Shown here: positions 10,219 through 19,590 of the stretch, piece after piece
Position numbering within the stretch: the stretch's first letter is position 1
Layout of the letters: every line of letters starts with the position of its first letter
Assembly (NCBI GenBank): GCA_009733775.1
Contig: WOGZ01000440.1
Coordinates: forward strand, 1-23,016
DNA: 23,016 bases
Direction: 5' to 3'
Source of the DNA: Alectoria sarmentosa
Taxonomy: Eukaryota; Ascomycota; Lecanoromycetes; Lecanorales; Parmeliaceae
Position numbers and translations under genes: made by a program
Notes under the pieces: generated by a model
Databases searched by the model: none
What the model was told of the DNA's origin: nothing
The model's input: the letters and a program-made list of their open reading frames with translations, nothing else

Positions 10219-12014
10219 TCAAGGCAGCCACTTTGCAGCGCGCTTTACAACAGCTATCACGATCTTCAAGCCAAAGCATGCGGTAAGCGCAAACAGAATG
10301 CATCCAATTCCCAATGCTTGCAGATTCCGCTGCTCTATCCCAGCCTTCTTGACGCCGGTCTCCAATACATCCTCTATCTGTGTCTTCTTCGAGAGATCCG
10401 GGATGTACTTGAAGTCGAAGGTAGTCTCTTCCCCCAGACCGCTTTCGTTCTTGATTATAACTTGCCAGAATACCCTGCGTAACGCCTGATGGCCTTTCTC
10501 AGTAGGTGAACGACGTTTGTATAAAGTCCTTTCTTACCGCAATCTTCCGTCGGTCAAGGTCTAGATATAATTTCGGAGTCAGTCTTGCTTGTTTAAAGGG
10601 GTACTTTGAAACACGTCTAGAGAGTGAAAGCTCCCAAGACATGTCTCAAGACTCAGTATTTGGTTTAAAGGACGAAACACGGAGTCTGAAAAGACGTACA
10701 TGGCACAGCTCTGTATGTGTAGCAGATGGCCATGAAAAAGAGGCACTGCCCAACTGCCAAAGCCCAGTAGTAAATGCTTGGTCTGCCGATACCGAGTGCA
10801 TCACTTAATTCGTTGCCGTTCAGCCATCGACTGTTAACTTGAAGGAACGCTTCTGAAGCAAATCCGGGAGGTTGGCCCGCGAGCGACTTGATGATGTTAT
10901 TTGCCAAGACTTTCGAAGTTTCTGTGGGTTTTATCTCGTATAGGAGGAGGACCTCCATCACACGTTTCGCCTTCTCTGGTGTCTCAAAATGCTCAGTTGG
11001 AGTGCCGGTCAAATAGGCTATATAGCGCCACAAAGCAATGTAGTCGATAATCTCGCCTTGGGTCATAAAAATGCCCTGCCTAGGTAGGCTGACCCAGATG
11101 AGCGTAGCACTAAAGGTGCCTATTGTTGCTATGCAGTCTAGATCGTTGATTGGTATTCCCCACGCGCCGACGTCGTAGTACTCTGGTCGCTGTCGGGCAA
11201 GTTTCATGATTCTCTGGCGTACCGCAGCATGAAGTAAGCGAACTCGTATCGAAGAGGCATGGCCAGCGCCACCAGGTTGGATGGATTCCAGCGATTGGGT
11301 ACACTGAAGTATATGCTGTGTGGTTTCACTGCCATTATCAGTGACAGCGCAACCTGGAAGGAGACCAAATGTACGGACAACAACCGGTGTCTTGCTACTT
11401 TAGTAGAAAATCCACCTAGTAGAAAGTATCAAATCGTGGGGAAACATCGAGACATGTCTGCGCAAACCTGTTCGTGCTAAGGTCTCTACTACCCTGGCCG
11501 CCCCCTTGAGATGTGTTTCAGCTACTTCCCGCCTGTTCAAAGAATCAGATGACGTTACCATGCCCCCAAGTAAAGACTGGAATGCGAGGCCAGTTAGAAC
11601 AGGTCCGCCGTATCTGTAGAAACAGTCTTGTCCTCGAGCAATTTGATCCCAGCATACCCATGAAGGTACAGTGTTGACTTGGGCCCACAACAGGCGCAAT
11701 GCTTCATCACTAAGAGCGTTTTCCCGCAACAGAAGGTAAAGATCTCTTTTGCCTTCCGGAGGGTGTTCAGCAGTGCCGTGGGATTTGAGTCCGGATTTGG
11801 CCTCGTTGCTGACGGGGTTGCGAGGAATAGGCGAGTGAGGTGGCGGAGATATAGTGTACAGTCGGTCCAAAGCCTTTTCTCCTAGTATATCATAGGATTG
11901 CTTCATAGGGTCCATCTGGTCGGGAGTCAAATGATGCTCCGTCAACTGAAAAGTGTACCCAAACGCAGTGCGGGTATGAGCATCTAGTCTCCGAAAAGGG
12001 TTTGGCCAAGACAT
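10219..12014 (-). CDS. MpaB-like (DUF2236) ER-bound oxygenase, 6 exons
   Basis: The protein belongs to the DUF2236 / MpaB / rubber oxygenase catalytic family; MpaB' of the mycophenolic acid pathway cleaves an isoprenoid double bond, but the substrate here is unknown. Exons in transcript order are 11559-12014, 11468-11504, 11379-11415, 10700-11328, 10538-10560 and 10219-10485, giving 482 residues. Introns are 54, 52, 50, 139 and 52 bp. Family blocks: WDQIARGQDCFYRYGG (122-137), GLAFQSLLGGMGAARVVETL (142-161), RTGGF, IRVRLLHAAVRQRIMK (His210 is a candidate haem ligand, by analogy with Lcp-type oxygenases), WGIPINDLDCIATIGTFSA, and GQPPGFASEAFLQVNSRWLN. Hydrophobic segments lie at about 362-382 and 450-473, the latter a tail anchor. 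The first intron is stop-free and a multiple of three. Two donors (GTTTGC, GTCCGT) are weak and were chosen by family alignment. It is the last gene before the AT-rich block; its start codon is about 380 bp from it. Confidence 0.88.
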
Positions 12015-12390
12015 TTGGAGGAGTCTTGATGCTCATACCGGATGGAATGGAGTCAATTCGACGAGAGTATTTTTGAAATGGGTGCAATTGATCAGATTCA
12101 ATTGAGGAGAAGAAGAATGCAAGCCGTCATCACTTGAATAGAAGTACTCAAGCCGGTTTTTAATATTGGGCCACTTAACTCATTTAGAAATAGGCAGCTT
12201 TTTTGCACTCTTGATAACTTCTTGATTAACGCCTCTATGGAAATAAATTAAGTACAAAAAATCTTCTTTTAATACTTTTCTATAGCTTTGTAACGAAAAG
12301 TATTTTTGAAATTCTTCGGGTTGTCAAGCTGAGGATTGATGGTTCTGGGCGACCTTACTCAATTTGATTAAGTGACTCAATATTAAAGGC
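12015..12390. other. Oxygenase promoter region at the isochore edge
   Basis: This is the only DNA between the oxygenase start codon and the first AT-block repeat, so its promoter must lie here or extend into the repeats. GC content falls steadily across it. A perfect 10-bp inverted repeat, AATACTTTTC at 12271-12280 and GAAAAGTATT at 12295-12304, could form a hairpin. No gene is visible. Confidence 0.5.
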
Positions 12391-13265
12391 TTTTGATACC
12401 CGCACGTAACCTTTTGATACATATACGTAACCTTTTAATACATATACGTAACCTCTCAAAGTTAAACAAAACGGGTTAATAAGGCGAGTATATCTCTCGA
12501 CGTCAATAATTAAATAAATAATTTAAGATTAAGACTTAAAGTTTAAAACATCTTTTCACACAAGATATTTAATTTCTTTACATAAGCATCGAATTTCATT
12601 TAATCGAACATTTAATTTTATATTATCGAGTTGTTGAAATATAATAATGAAATAAAATGAAATGCGATATAAAAAATAAATTAATTATTCTCTTAAAGCT
12701 TTTTTAAAGCAGTTTTTTATATAATAAAAAAAAAATTAATATAATAATAAATCGAAAAAGATTAAAAATTAATCATCTTTTTAATACGAATATCGCATTC
12801 TCTCTTAAATACAATTATAAAATATCGAATCAAGTTTCTTCGCATAAAACATTTAATTTTTTTACATAAAGCATTTAACAAATTTCGAATTCTTATATTA
12901 AAGCATTAAGTTTTTATTTTTATCTGAGCTTTTTATAATAAAAAAATCAAATTTTTAATTAAAACGTCGTAATTTATATTAAATTCTTACGTTAAAATAA
13001 TAAGTTTTTATATTAAAATATTAAGTTTTAAATTTTTTATTAAATTTTTTATATCACGAAGCAAAGTAAGTTTTTACGTTAAAATAATAAGTTTTTATAT
13101 TAAAAGCATTAAATTTTTATATTAAAGCGTCGTAACTTTATATTAAAGCGTTAAAGATTTTCTATCAAATATTTGATACGTTAATAAAAATATACGAAAT
13201 AGAGAATTACGTATATATATTAAAAGGTTATATATATATCAAAAAACTACGTGCGAGTATTAAAA
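12391..13265 (+). repeat. Repeat copy A with terminal inverted repeats
   Basis: Its left end has three 21-bp units in direct array (12391-12411, 12412-12432, 12433-12453), each running TTTTGATAC to ACGTAACC. Its right end (about 13203-13265) carries the same three units in reverse order and reverse complement, with RIP-type changes. That makes a TIR-bordered element of about 875 bp. The interior has no coding signal, so it is probably a non-autonomous DNA transposon or fold-back element. A longer inverted copy lies at 13823 onward. The left end is far less mutated than the rest, allowing the unit to be read clearly. Confidence 0.75.
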
Positions 13266-13822
13266 GCTATATTAAAAATCGATTTAAGTAAAATATTTTA
13301 GCGATTTAAGCGTAAAATTTAATATCGTAATTATATTATAATATTATCGTAACGAATATATAACGATTTTAAGCAAAATAGTTATTTATAAACAATAATA
13401 AAAAATAAACGTTATTATTTATAATCGTTTTTTATAAATAATATCTTTTATAAATATTACGAAAGTATAATTATAAATTGTAATTTTTATTTAATATCGA
13501 AATAGCGTCGAAATCGAGAATAATCTTAAATAAAAATGAAAGCTACTTTAATTTTTATTATATTATTTCACATTTTTACATTAATTATTTATATATTTAG
13601 CGTAAAATATTTCGAATATTATTTTCGCGAGAAAATTATTTAAATCGCTTATTTTTATTATTAAATTTTTAAAAACGTTAATATTTTTCGATATAAAAGA
13701 TTTTCGAGCATAAATTTAATAAATTTAATAACTTTAAAAATAAATATATGTTTTTATAAATAATCGTATATATTATTAAAACGAATATGCGAAAAATCGT
13801 TTAACTATCGTTATTTAAAAGT
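13266..13822. other. Spacer between inverted repeat copies
   Basis: This AT-rich 557-bp spacer separates repeat copies A and B. No reading frame, family resemblance or strong internal repeat was recognised. Confidence 0.5.
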
Positions 13823-14014
13823 ATTAATACTCGTATATTATTTTTTAATATATATATATACTCTTTTTATATATGTACGTAGCTTTTTATCTCGCATATT
13901 TTCATTAACGTATTAAGCATTTAAAAGAGATTTAAAACTTTAACGCTTTAATGTAAAAACTTAATATATGTTATAACGCTTTAAAGTAAAAACTTAATGC
14001 TTTAACGTAAAAAT

Positions 14015-14038
14015 TTACTTCGCTTCGCTTCGCTTCGT
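14015..14038. repeat. CTTCG microsatellite inside copy B
   Basis: The sequence contains four consecutive CTTCG-type units followed by TAATATA. The equivalent site in copy A (about 13056-13070, reverse complement) has only about two, one of them altered. The unit number therefore changed after the copies diverged. Confidence 0.6.
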
Positions 14039-14292
14039 AATATAAAAAATTTAATAAAAAATTTAAAATTTAATATCTCGATATAAAAACTTGCTATTAT
14101 AATATAAAAATTTAATATACGTTATAACGTTTTAATATAAAGACTTAATATATATGTTATAACGTTTTAATATAAAAATTTAATATACATTACGACGTTT
14201 TAATATAAAAATTTAATCTTTTTTTATTATAAAAAGCTTAAATAAAAGTAAAAACTTAATATTTTAATATTAAAATTTAAAGTTTATTGAGT

Positions 14293-14447
14293 ATTTTATA
14301 TAAAGAAATTAAATGTTTTATATAAAGAAATTAAATATTTTATATAAAGAAATTAAATGCTTTATGTGAAAAAATTATATACTTTATATAAAAAAAATTA
14401 AATGCTTTATGCGAAGAAATTAAATACTTTATATAAAGAAACTTGAT
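14293..14447. repeat. Seven tandem units of about 22 bp
   Basis: Units of the type GCTTTATATAAAGAAATTAA plus AT start at 14293, 14315, 14337, 14359, 14381 (23 bp), 14404 and 14426. Differences between units are mainly G/A and C/T changes. Four more units of the same type occur at 14689-14776. The matching part of copy A (around 12838-12880) has about two, so the array expanded in copy B or shrank in copy A. Confidence 0.85.
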
Positions 14448-14688
14448 TCGAGATTTTATAATTATATTTAAAAAAAAATACGATGCTCGTGTTAAAAAGA
14501 AAATTAACTTTTAATTTTCTTTAACTTATTATTATATTAATTAAATATTTTTCTATTATATAAAAAATTGCTTTAAACGAAAAGTTTTAAAAAAAAAATT
14601 ATTTATTTTTTATATCGCATTTTATTTCATTATAATATTTTAATAATTCGATAATATAAAATCAAATGCTCGATAAAATGAAATTAAA

Positions 14689-14776
14689 GATTTATATAAA
14701 AAAATTAAATGTTTTGTATAAAGAAATCGAATATTTTATACGAAAACTTTAAATGCTTTATACGAAGAAATTAAAT
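14689..14776. repeat. Four further 22-bp tandem units
   Basis: The units at 14689, 14711, 14733 and 14755 are each 22 bp and of the same family as the array at 14293-14447. They lie near the right end of repeat copy B. Confidence 0.8.
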
Positions 14777-14790
14777 GCTTTAAATTATTG

Positions 14791-16460
14791 AAAATTTAGT
14801 AACTTAGCATTAATACGAAGTAATTAACTTACTTTTAATTAAAATGTGAGTATGCGAAGATTTAAGTTATTCGCAAATATAAAAACTTCTTTATACGTTA
14901 TACGAGTTAATATAAAATTCGAGAAAATTCTTTATTATGCGAGCAAATATATATTGCGCTTTCTTGTATATATATAAACTTTTTTTATATAAATTAATTA
15001 ATCGTACATTATTTAATTGTATACGCATATAATTAATAATTTTAACTTTAATTCAATATTATAATTTTAGTTTATCTTTTCAATTCAGTCTCTTTTTATA
15101 AATAGTTCGATTGAATTTAACGCGATTTGATACACTTAACGTCGATAGCGCATTAACGTCGAACTTTAACGTTTATATACTTTTTAATATTAATATATAC
15201 TTGTAATATAGCATAATTAAAATTTCATTTAAATTATATATAAATGTTATTTCAATTTAATGTGCAATTTTTAATATAATTTTAATTATTCTTTTTATAA
15301 TAAATTATTTAATCAATTATCGAATTAAATTAAATTTATTTTTATATAATTATTACGTAAAAGAGATTTTAATACAAATATAATATTCGCGTTATACGAA
15401 ATATTAATTCGAATATTATTAAAAGTTAATTATACGCGACGCATTGCAACTCGAAAGAAATTAAAAAATATTTCGAAATCAAAATCGAGTTTAGCACGAA
15501 TTTTTAATTTGATTTTTCACAAAGTAATTGTTAAAAGCGCATTTCACATTTAATTGTTATTGTGACGCGCGTTATTTAACATGTTAATATCAAAAAAAAA
15601 AATTCTTTTATACGATTATAATTTATACGCATTAATTATACTTAAAAAAATCGATAAAAAAGAAATTACGATGAAAGAAAATGTTAAAAAAAGTTAATAA
15701 AAAGAAATTGCGTCGATATTTTCTCGCTTCGCTCGATTTAAGCTTATATCGAATATTATTATTATTACGTAACGATTAATTTAAATTATTCAATTTGATA
15801 ATAATAATAATTTTAATTTTAATAATTTAAATGTAAAAAAAAAAAATTAACGTGAGAAATTACGTTAAATTAAAAAAAGAAAACATATGAAATTAAAGTC
15901 TTTTATTAAAAAAGAATACATTATTAAATTTAATAATTTATAAAACGAATTCTTTTTCACGAAAATCGAAAACGGCGTCGAAAAAAGAACATAAATCGAT
16001 GTTTATAAAAGTTTAAAACATATAAAAATTTATCAAGATTGTAGTTTTTCATTTCGAAAAATAATATAATACAATTAAAAGTTTTATCATTAATATAATT
16101 ATTTATTAAAAATAAAATTAAGAATTATATTAAATTTTTATTAAAAACAAGAAACGAATAATATTATTTATTTAATAATTTAAAAAAAAACCCTTTTGTT
16201 TTTGTTTTTTTATAATAAAAAAATATATATATAATTTTAACATAAAAAGTGAAAATTTGAAATCTTAATTTCGCGTTATTAAAGAAATGAATTTTAACGA
16301 TTTCGATTCGAATTTTAATTATTTAAATCGCGAAGACATTTTTCATTGTTTTTTTTCGAATCGTTATATTATAGCATCGTTAAACGAAAGTTATTATAAT
16401 TAATAATTTACTTTTATTATTAAAATAATTTTTATTTTAAATAAAGTAATAAATCGAATA
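14791..16460. other. AT-rich stretch, no relic identified
   Basis: This 1.7-kb stretch precedes the gypsy gag relic and may include the 5' LTR and leader of that element, but no LTR boundary or second copy was recognised. It shows short AT-rich repeats only, for example TTAACGTCGA twice near 15137-15163. Confidence 0.4.
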
Positions 16461-17240
16461 ATAAATACGCGAACGTGAATAATTTCAACGATAATAATGA
16501 TAATAAAGAATTATAAAATTCGTGAAAAATGTATCTTGAATTCGAATTTATATAAAACTTTAAGCTTTTAAAAAAAAATGTCGAAGATTTTTTATATTCG
16601 AGATTATTATAAAAATATAATTTACGATGTGATTAAAAATAAAGCAAATTTCAAAAACTTTTAACATTATATATTCGCGAACGATATAATATAAAATTTC
16701 AAATAAATATTTAACGATTTCGATAAAAAAGAAAAAGTCGACGCTGAATTTCAAAATTCGAAATTTATTATAAAAATCAAAGACGTTAAGAAAACTTTTA
16801 ACGTTTTTTATATTCGATTTATTGTTATTATTGCGCCGCTCGATATATTTAAGCGAGAAAAAATCGATTATTGAAAAAAATTAATTATAAATCGTTTAAA
16901 ATATCGTATTCTCGATTATTCAAATTTAATATCTTATTATCAATTTATCATTCGCATATGATAAATCGATTTGAATATAAGATTTATCGATTAATAATTA
17001 TTTAAAAACATTCGAAACGTAAAAACGAAAGAAATTAAAAAAATTAAAAAAATTGAATTTTTTAATATGAGAATAAAACGTGATAAAAATAATAAAAAAT
17101 AAAAAAGTTATTTTAATAACATTATTATCGATCGAGATAAATATTATTAATATTTTTAATATATCGTAAATAAGTTTAAAAAAGAAAATAAATGTTTCAA
17201 ATATTTATAATTTGAATATTTATTAAATAAAATTAACGCT
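16461..17240 (+). pseudogene. Gypsy Gag relic
   Basis: In one frame, interrupted by stops, the translation carries a retrotransposon Gag pattern: YIRDYYKNIIYDVIKNKANF near 16594-16652, then IFNDFDKKEKVDAEFQNSKF, then TFNVFYIRFIVIIAPLDIFK near 16785-16850, then REKIDY, a stop, and KKLIINRLKYRILDYSNLIS. A degraded CCHC-like zinc knuckle may begin at 17193 (Cys, then Tyr in place of the second Cys, and Tyr in place of His); its last Cys is not explained, so that part is tentative. Tyr for Cys or His fits G-to-A or C-to-T change. Capsid-like assembly would be the ancestral role; nothing functional remains. Confidence 0.75.
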
Positions 17241-17591
17241 TTATATAAAAAGAAGTTTTAATTAAATAAAAAACAAATTATTATTATATTAATAAAAATC
17301 GAATTAAAGATTAAAGTAAATGCGTTTTTAATTTACGAATAATAATAATCGAAAAATTAACTCTTTTTAACGAAATCGTTATTTAAAAAATATTGAAATA
17401 AATGCGTATGAAAATTAAGAAATTCGAGGAATTAAATGTTGAATTAATTATCGTTATTTTGTTTTTATGCGACGTTAAATTATAAAAAAAAAAAAAAATT
17501 AATTTTTAAAATTAAAGTTTTCAATAAATAAGAAAGCGCGAAGATTTAATGTTTAATAAATATAAAAGCATTAATAAAGAGTTTCATAAAT

Positions 17592-17930
17592 ATGAAATTT
17601 ACGAAATATTATAAATTATTATTAATAACTTTAGCGAAATCGCTTAAATTACGATTAATTAATGAAATTATAAAAAGAAATATCATTTATATAATTCGAA
17701 TTATTTTAATTTTCGAAAAACGTTTTAAGAAATTATATTATTTAATTATATTTTTAATTAAATTTGATATTATATTCAATATATCGTAATTGAAATTTCA
17801 TAATTTTCAAATATCTTTCGAAAAGAGATCGTGCATTTTTAGTTTAAATTATTGTATATTATATTGTTTATAACATTATAAATTAATTATAAAATATAAT
17901 AATAATGCGAAGCATCGATTTTTTATAAAA
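17592..17930 (+). pseudogene. Gypsy aspartic protease-region relic
   Basis: The translation follows the retropepsin-like part of fungal gypsy polyproteins: TLAKSLKLRLINEIIKRN, then KFDIIFNIS (the LILGM.WL region) followed by a stop where Trp is conserved, then FHNFQISFEKRSCIF and LNYCI. It is in the same frame as the gag relic. The catalytic DSG/DTG triplet was not identified, and it probably lies in the degraded part before 17592. Confidence 0.7.
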
Positions 17931-18252
17931 TCTTAATTAAAGACCATCGCGAAGATCTTTATTTACGTCTTTACGAAAATGATAAAAAAGAGAGATAATC
18001 AAGTTATAATTATGTGATTCGAGAATTTTAAATGTTTTGCGTAAAAGAAAGAGAATAATAATTGTAAGTTGATAATTGATATAATTATCATCAATCTTAA
18101 AAATCATAAAAAGTTTTTTCAAAAAATAAAAAAAGTGTTTATTATTAGAAAGAAATTAAAGCGCAAAGTCTTTTTAATATATTATTTATAAATTAATGTT
18201 TAAAATTTAATAAATGCGAATAAATTATTTTTGCAAAGATTTATCAATCACG

Positions 18253-19590
18253 CGATTAAATTATAAAAAAAAAACGAATTTTTCAATTAAAAATATATAC
18301 GATGTATTTCGAAAATAAGCATTAATAATTAAAAAATATATGAATAAGATATTAAATAAAGAATATATTAAATCGAGCACATTTTTATACGCTGCATTAA
18401 TATTTATCATTAAAAAATCAAATAAAGAATTTCGAATTTACATTAATTATCGCGTTTTTAATTTATTAATAATTAAAAATTATAATGCATTATTTTTAAT
18501 TAAAGAAACGTTAATTAAGTTATATATCGTAAAAATATTTAATAAATTCGATATTATAGCGACATTTAACGAGATTCGCATAAAAGAAAAAAATGTAAAA
18601 AAAATCGTTTTTCTTACACGATATAATTTATTCGAATATTTGATAATATTATTCGAATTTTACAATGCTTCGAGCACATTTTAAATATTCATTAATAAAA
18701 TTTTAAGAAAAATAAACGACTTTTATTCAATATATTTAAAAGATATTTTGATTTATAATAATAGCAAAAAAGAATACATAAAATATATAAAAAAGATTTT
18801 TAAAAACTTTAATAAAAAGAATTATATTTTAATATTAATAAATGTTAATTTTATATTAAAAAGATAAAATATTTGAGTTTAATTATTATAATAAAAGAAT
18901 TGAAGATGAATTTTAAAAAGATAAAAATAATCGTTAATTAAAAAATATCGAAATGTGTTAAAAATGTATAAATCTTTTTAAGCTTCATCAATTTTTATTG
19001 AAGATTCATATATAATTATTTAAAAATCGTTGTTTTTTTATCGAATTTAATAAAAAAGAATTAAAAGTTTTTTATTTTTTTATAAATAATAAATAATATT
19101 GAGTAACGTGCATTTAAAAATCTTAAAAAAACATTTATTAATGCATTTATTTTGTTTCATTTCGATTTTAATAAAAAGATATAACTTAAAATTAACGCCT
19201 TCGATTATAAAATTGTTATTATTATTTTTTAAAAAGAGAAAAACGAAGAGTTATATTCGATTACATTTTTTTCGAAAAAAATGTTCTTTTAAAAATGTAA
19301 TTACGAAATTTACGATAGAAAATTGTTAATTATTATATGAGTTTTCGAAAAATAACGTCTCAAATTAATTAACATTTTAATAAAAAATCTTATTAAAATT
19401 TTTATCGATTATAAAAATTTGAAATATCTCATAATTATTAAACAACTTAATCGTTAACAAATAAAATAAAATAAATTTTTTTTTGAATTCAATTTCAAGA
19501 TTTTATACAAATTAAATAAATAAAAAATAAAATTTAATAATTTCATTCGAAAAGTGAGCGATTTATTCGAGAATAAAAATATTTTAGAGA
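18253..19590 (+). pseudogene. Gypsy reverse transcriptase-RNase H relic
   Basis: The reverse transcriptase part is open from 18340 to 18684 and recognisable from about 18253: KEYIKSSTFLYAALIFIIKK, RIYINYRVFNLLIIKN, KIFNKFDIIATFNEIRI (first catalytic Asp kept), TRYNLFEYLIILFEFYNASS. The YxDD box is YLKD at 18733-18744, so the second motif is damaged. After a frame change at about 18867 come KYLSLIIIIKELKMNFKKIK, the FLxFxNFYRRF block at 18975-19007 with a stop for Arg, and RNase H: NAFDY at 19194-19208 (TDASDY normally), FFSKKM, NYEIYDRKLL, and DYKNLKYL at 19407-19430. The segment ends with SDLFENKNILEK near 19560-19600. Stops at former Gln, Trp and Arg sites show mutation of both strands. A frame shadow at 19099-19329 is not a gene. 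Confidence 0.87.

Larger units (their letters stand above)
13823..14790 (-). repeat. Repeat copy B, inverted relative to copy A
   Basis: Read on the minus strand, this stretch follows copy A over most of its length. Matches include the 21-bp unit array (about 13823-13882), the AAATTTTTTATTAAATTTTTT block (14040-14070 against 13030-13055), and the long block around ATGCGATATAAAAAATAAAT (near 14605-14625 against 12660-12680). The far end equivalent to 12391-12540 was not found, so copy B appears truncated or too mutated there. It is longer than the matching part of copy A because short tandem units inside it are more numerous. The right border is approximate. Confidence 0.75.
16461..19590 (+). 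mobile_element. Ty3/gypsy LTR retrotransposon relic, RIP-degraded
   Basis: Gag, protease, reverse transcriptase and RNase H relics occur in this order on the plus strand, the usual gypsy arrangement of the first four parts. Gag and protease share one frame, the core of the reverse transcriptase is in another, and the thumb/RNase H part returns to the first frame at about 18867, so at least two indels occurred. No integrase or chromodomain was recognised downstream, and no LTR pair was found. The element is dead: stops interrupt every domain. Confidence 0.85.

Noticed and set aside
10016..10489. Overlapping plus-strand frames of 157 and 127 codons
   Set aside because: They are antisense to the last oxygenase exon, which has clear family similarity and splice sites; the 157-codon frame also shows no domain.
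14293..14447. Regular 22-bp repeats as a CRISPR-like array
   Set aside because: Units are directly adjacent with no spacers, the context is fungal and transposon-derived, and the units vary by RIP-type changes.
16560..16754. 64-codon minus-strand frame
   Set aside because: It is antisense to the gag relic; its hydrophobic translation reflects AT-rich codons only.
19099..19329. 76-codon plus-strand frame
   Set aside because: It is a frame shadow of the gypsy RNase H relic, whose motifs lie in another frame interrupted by stops.
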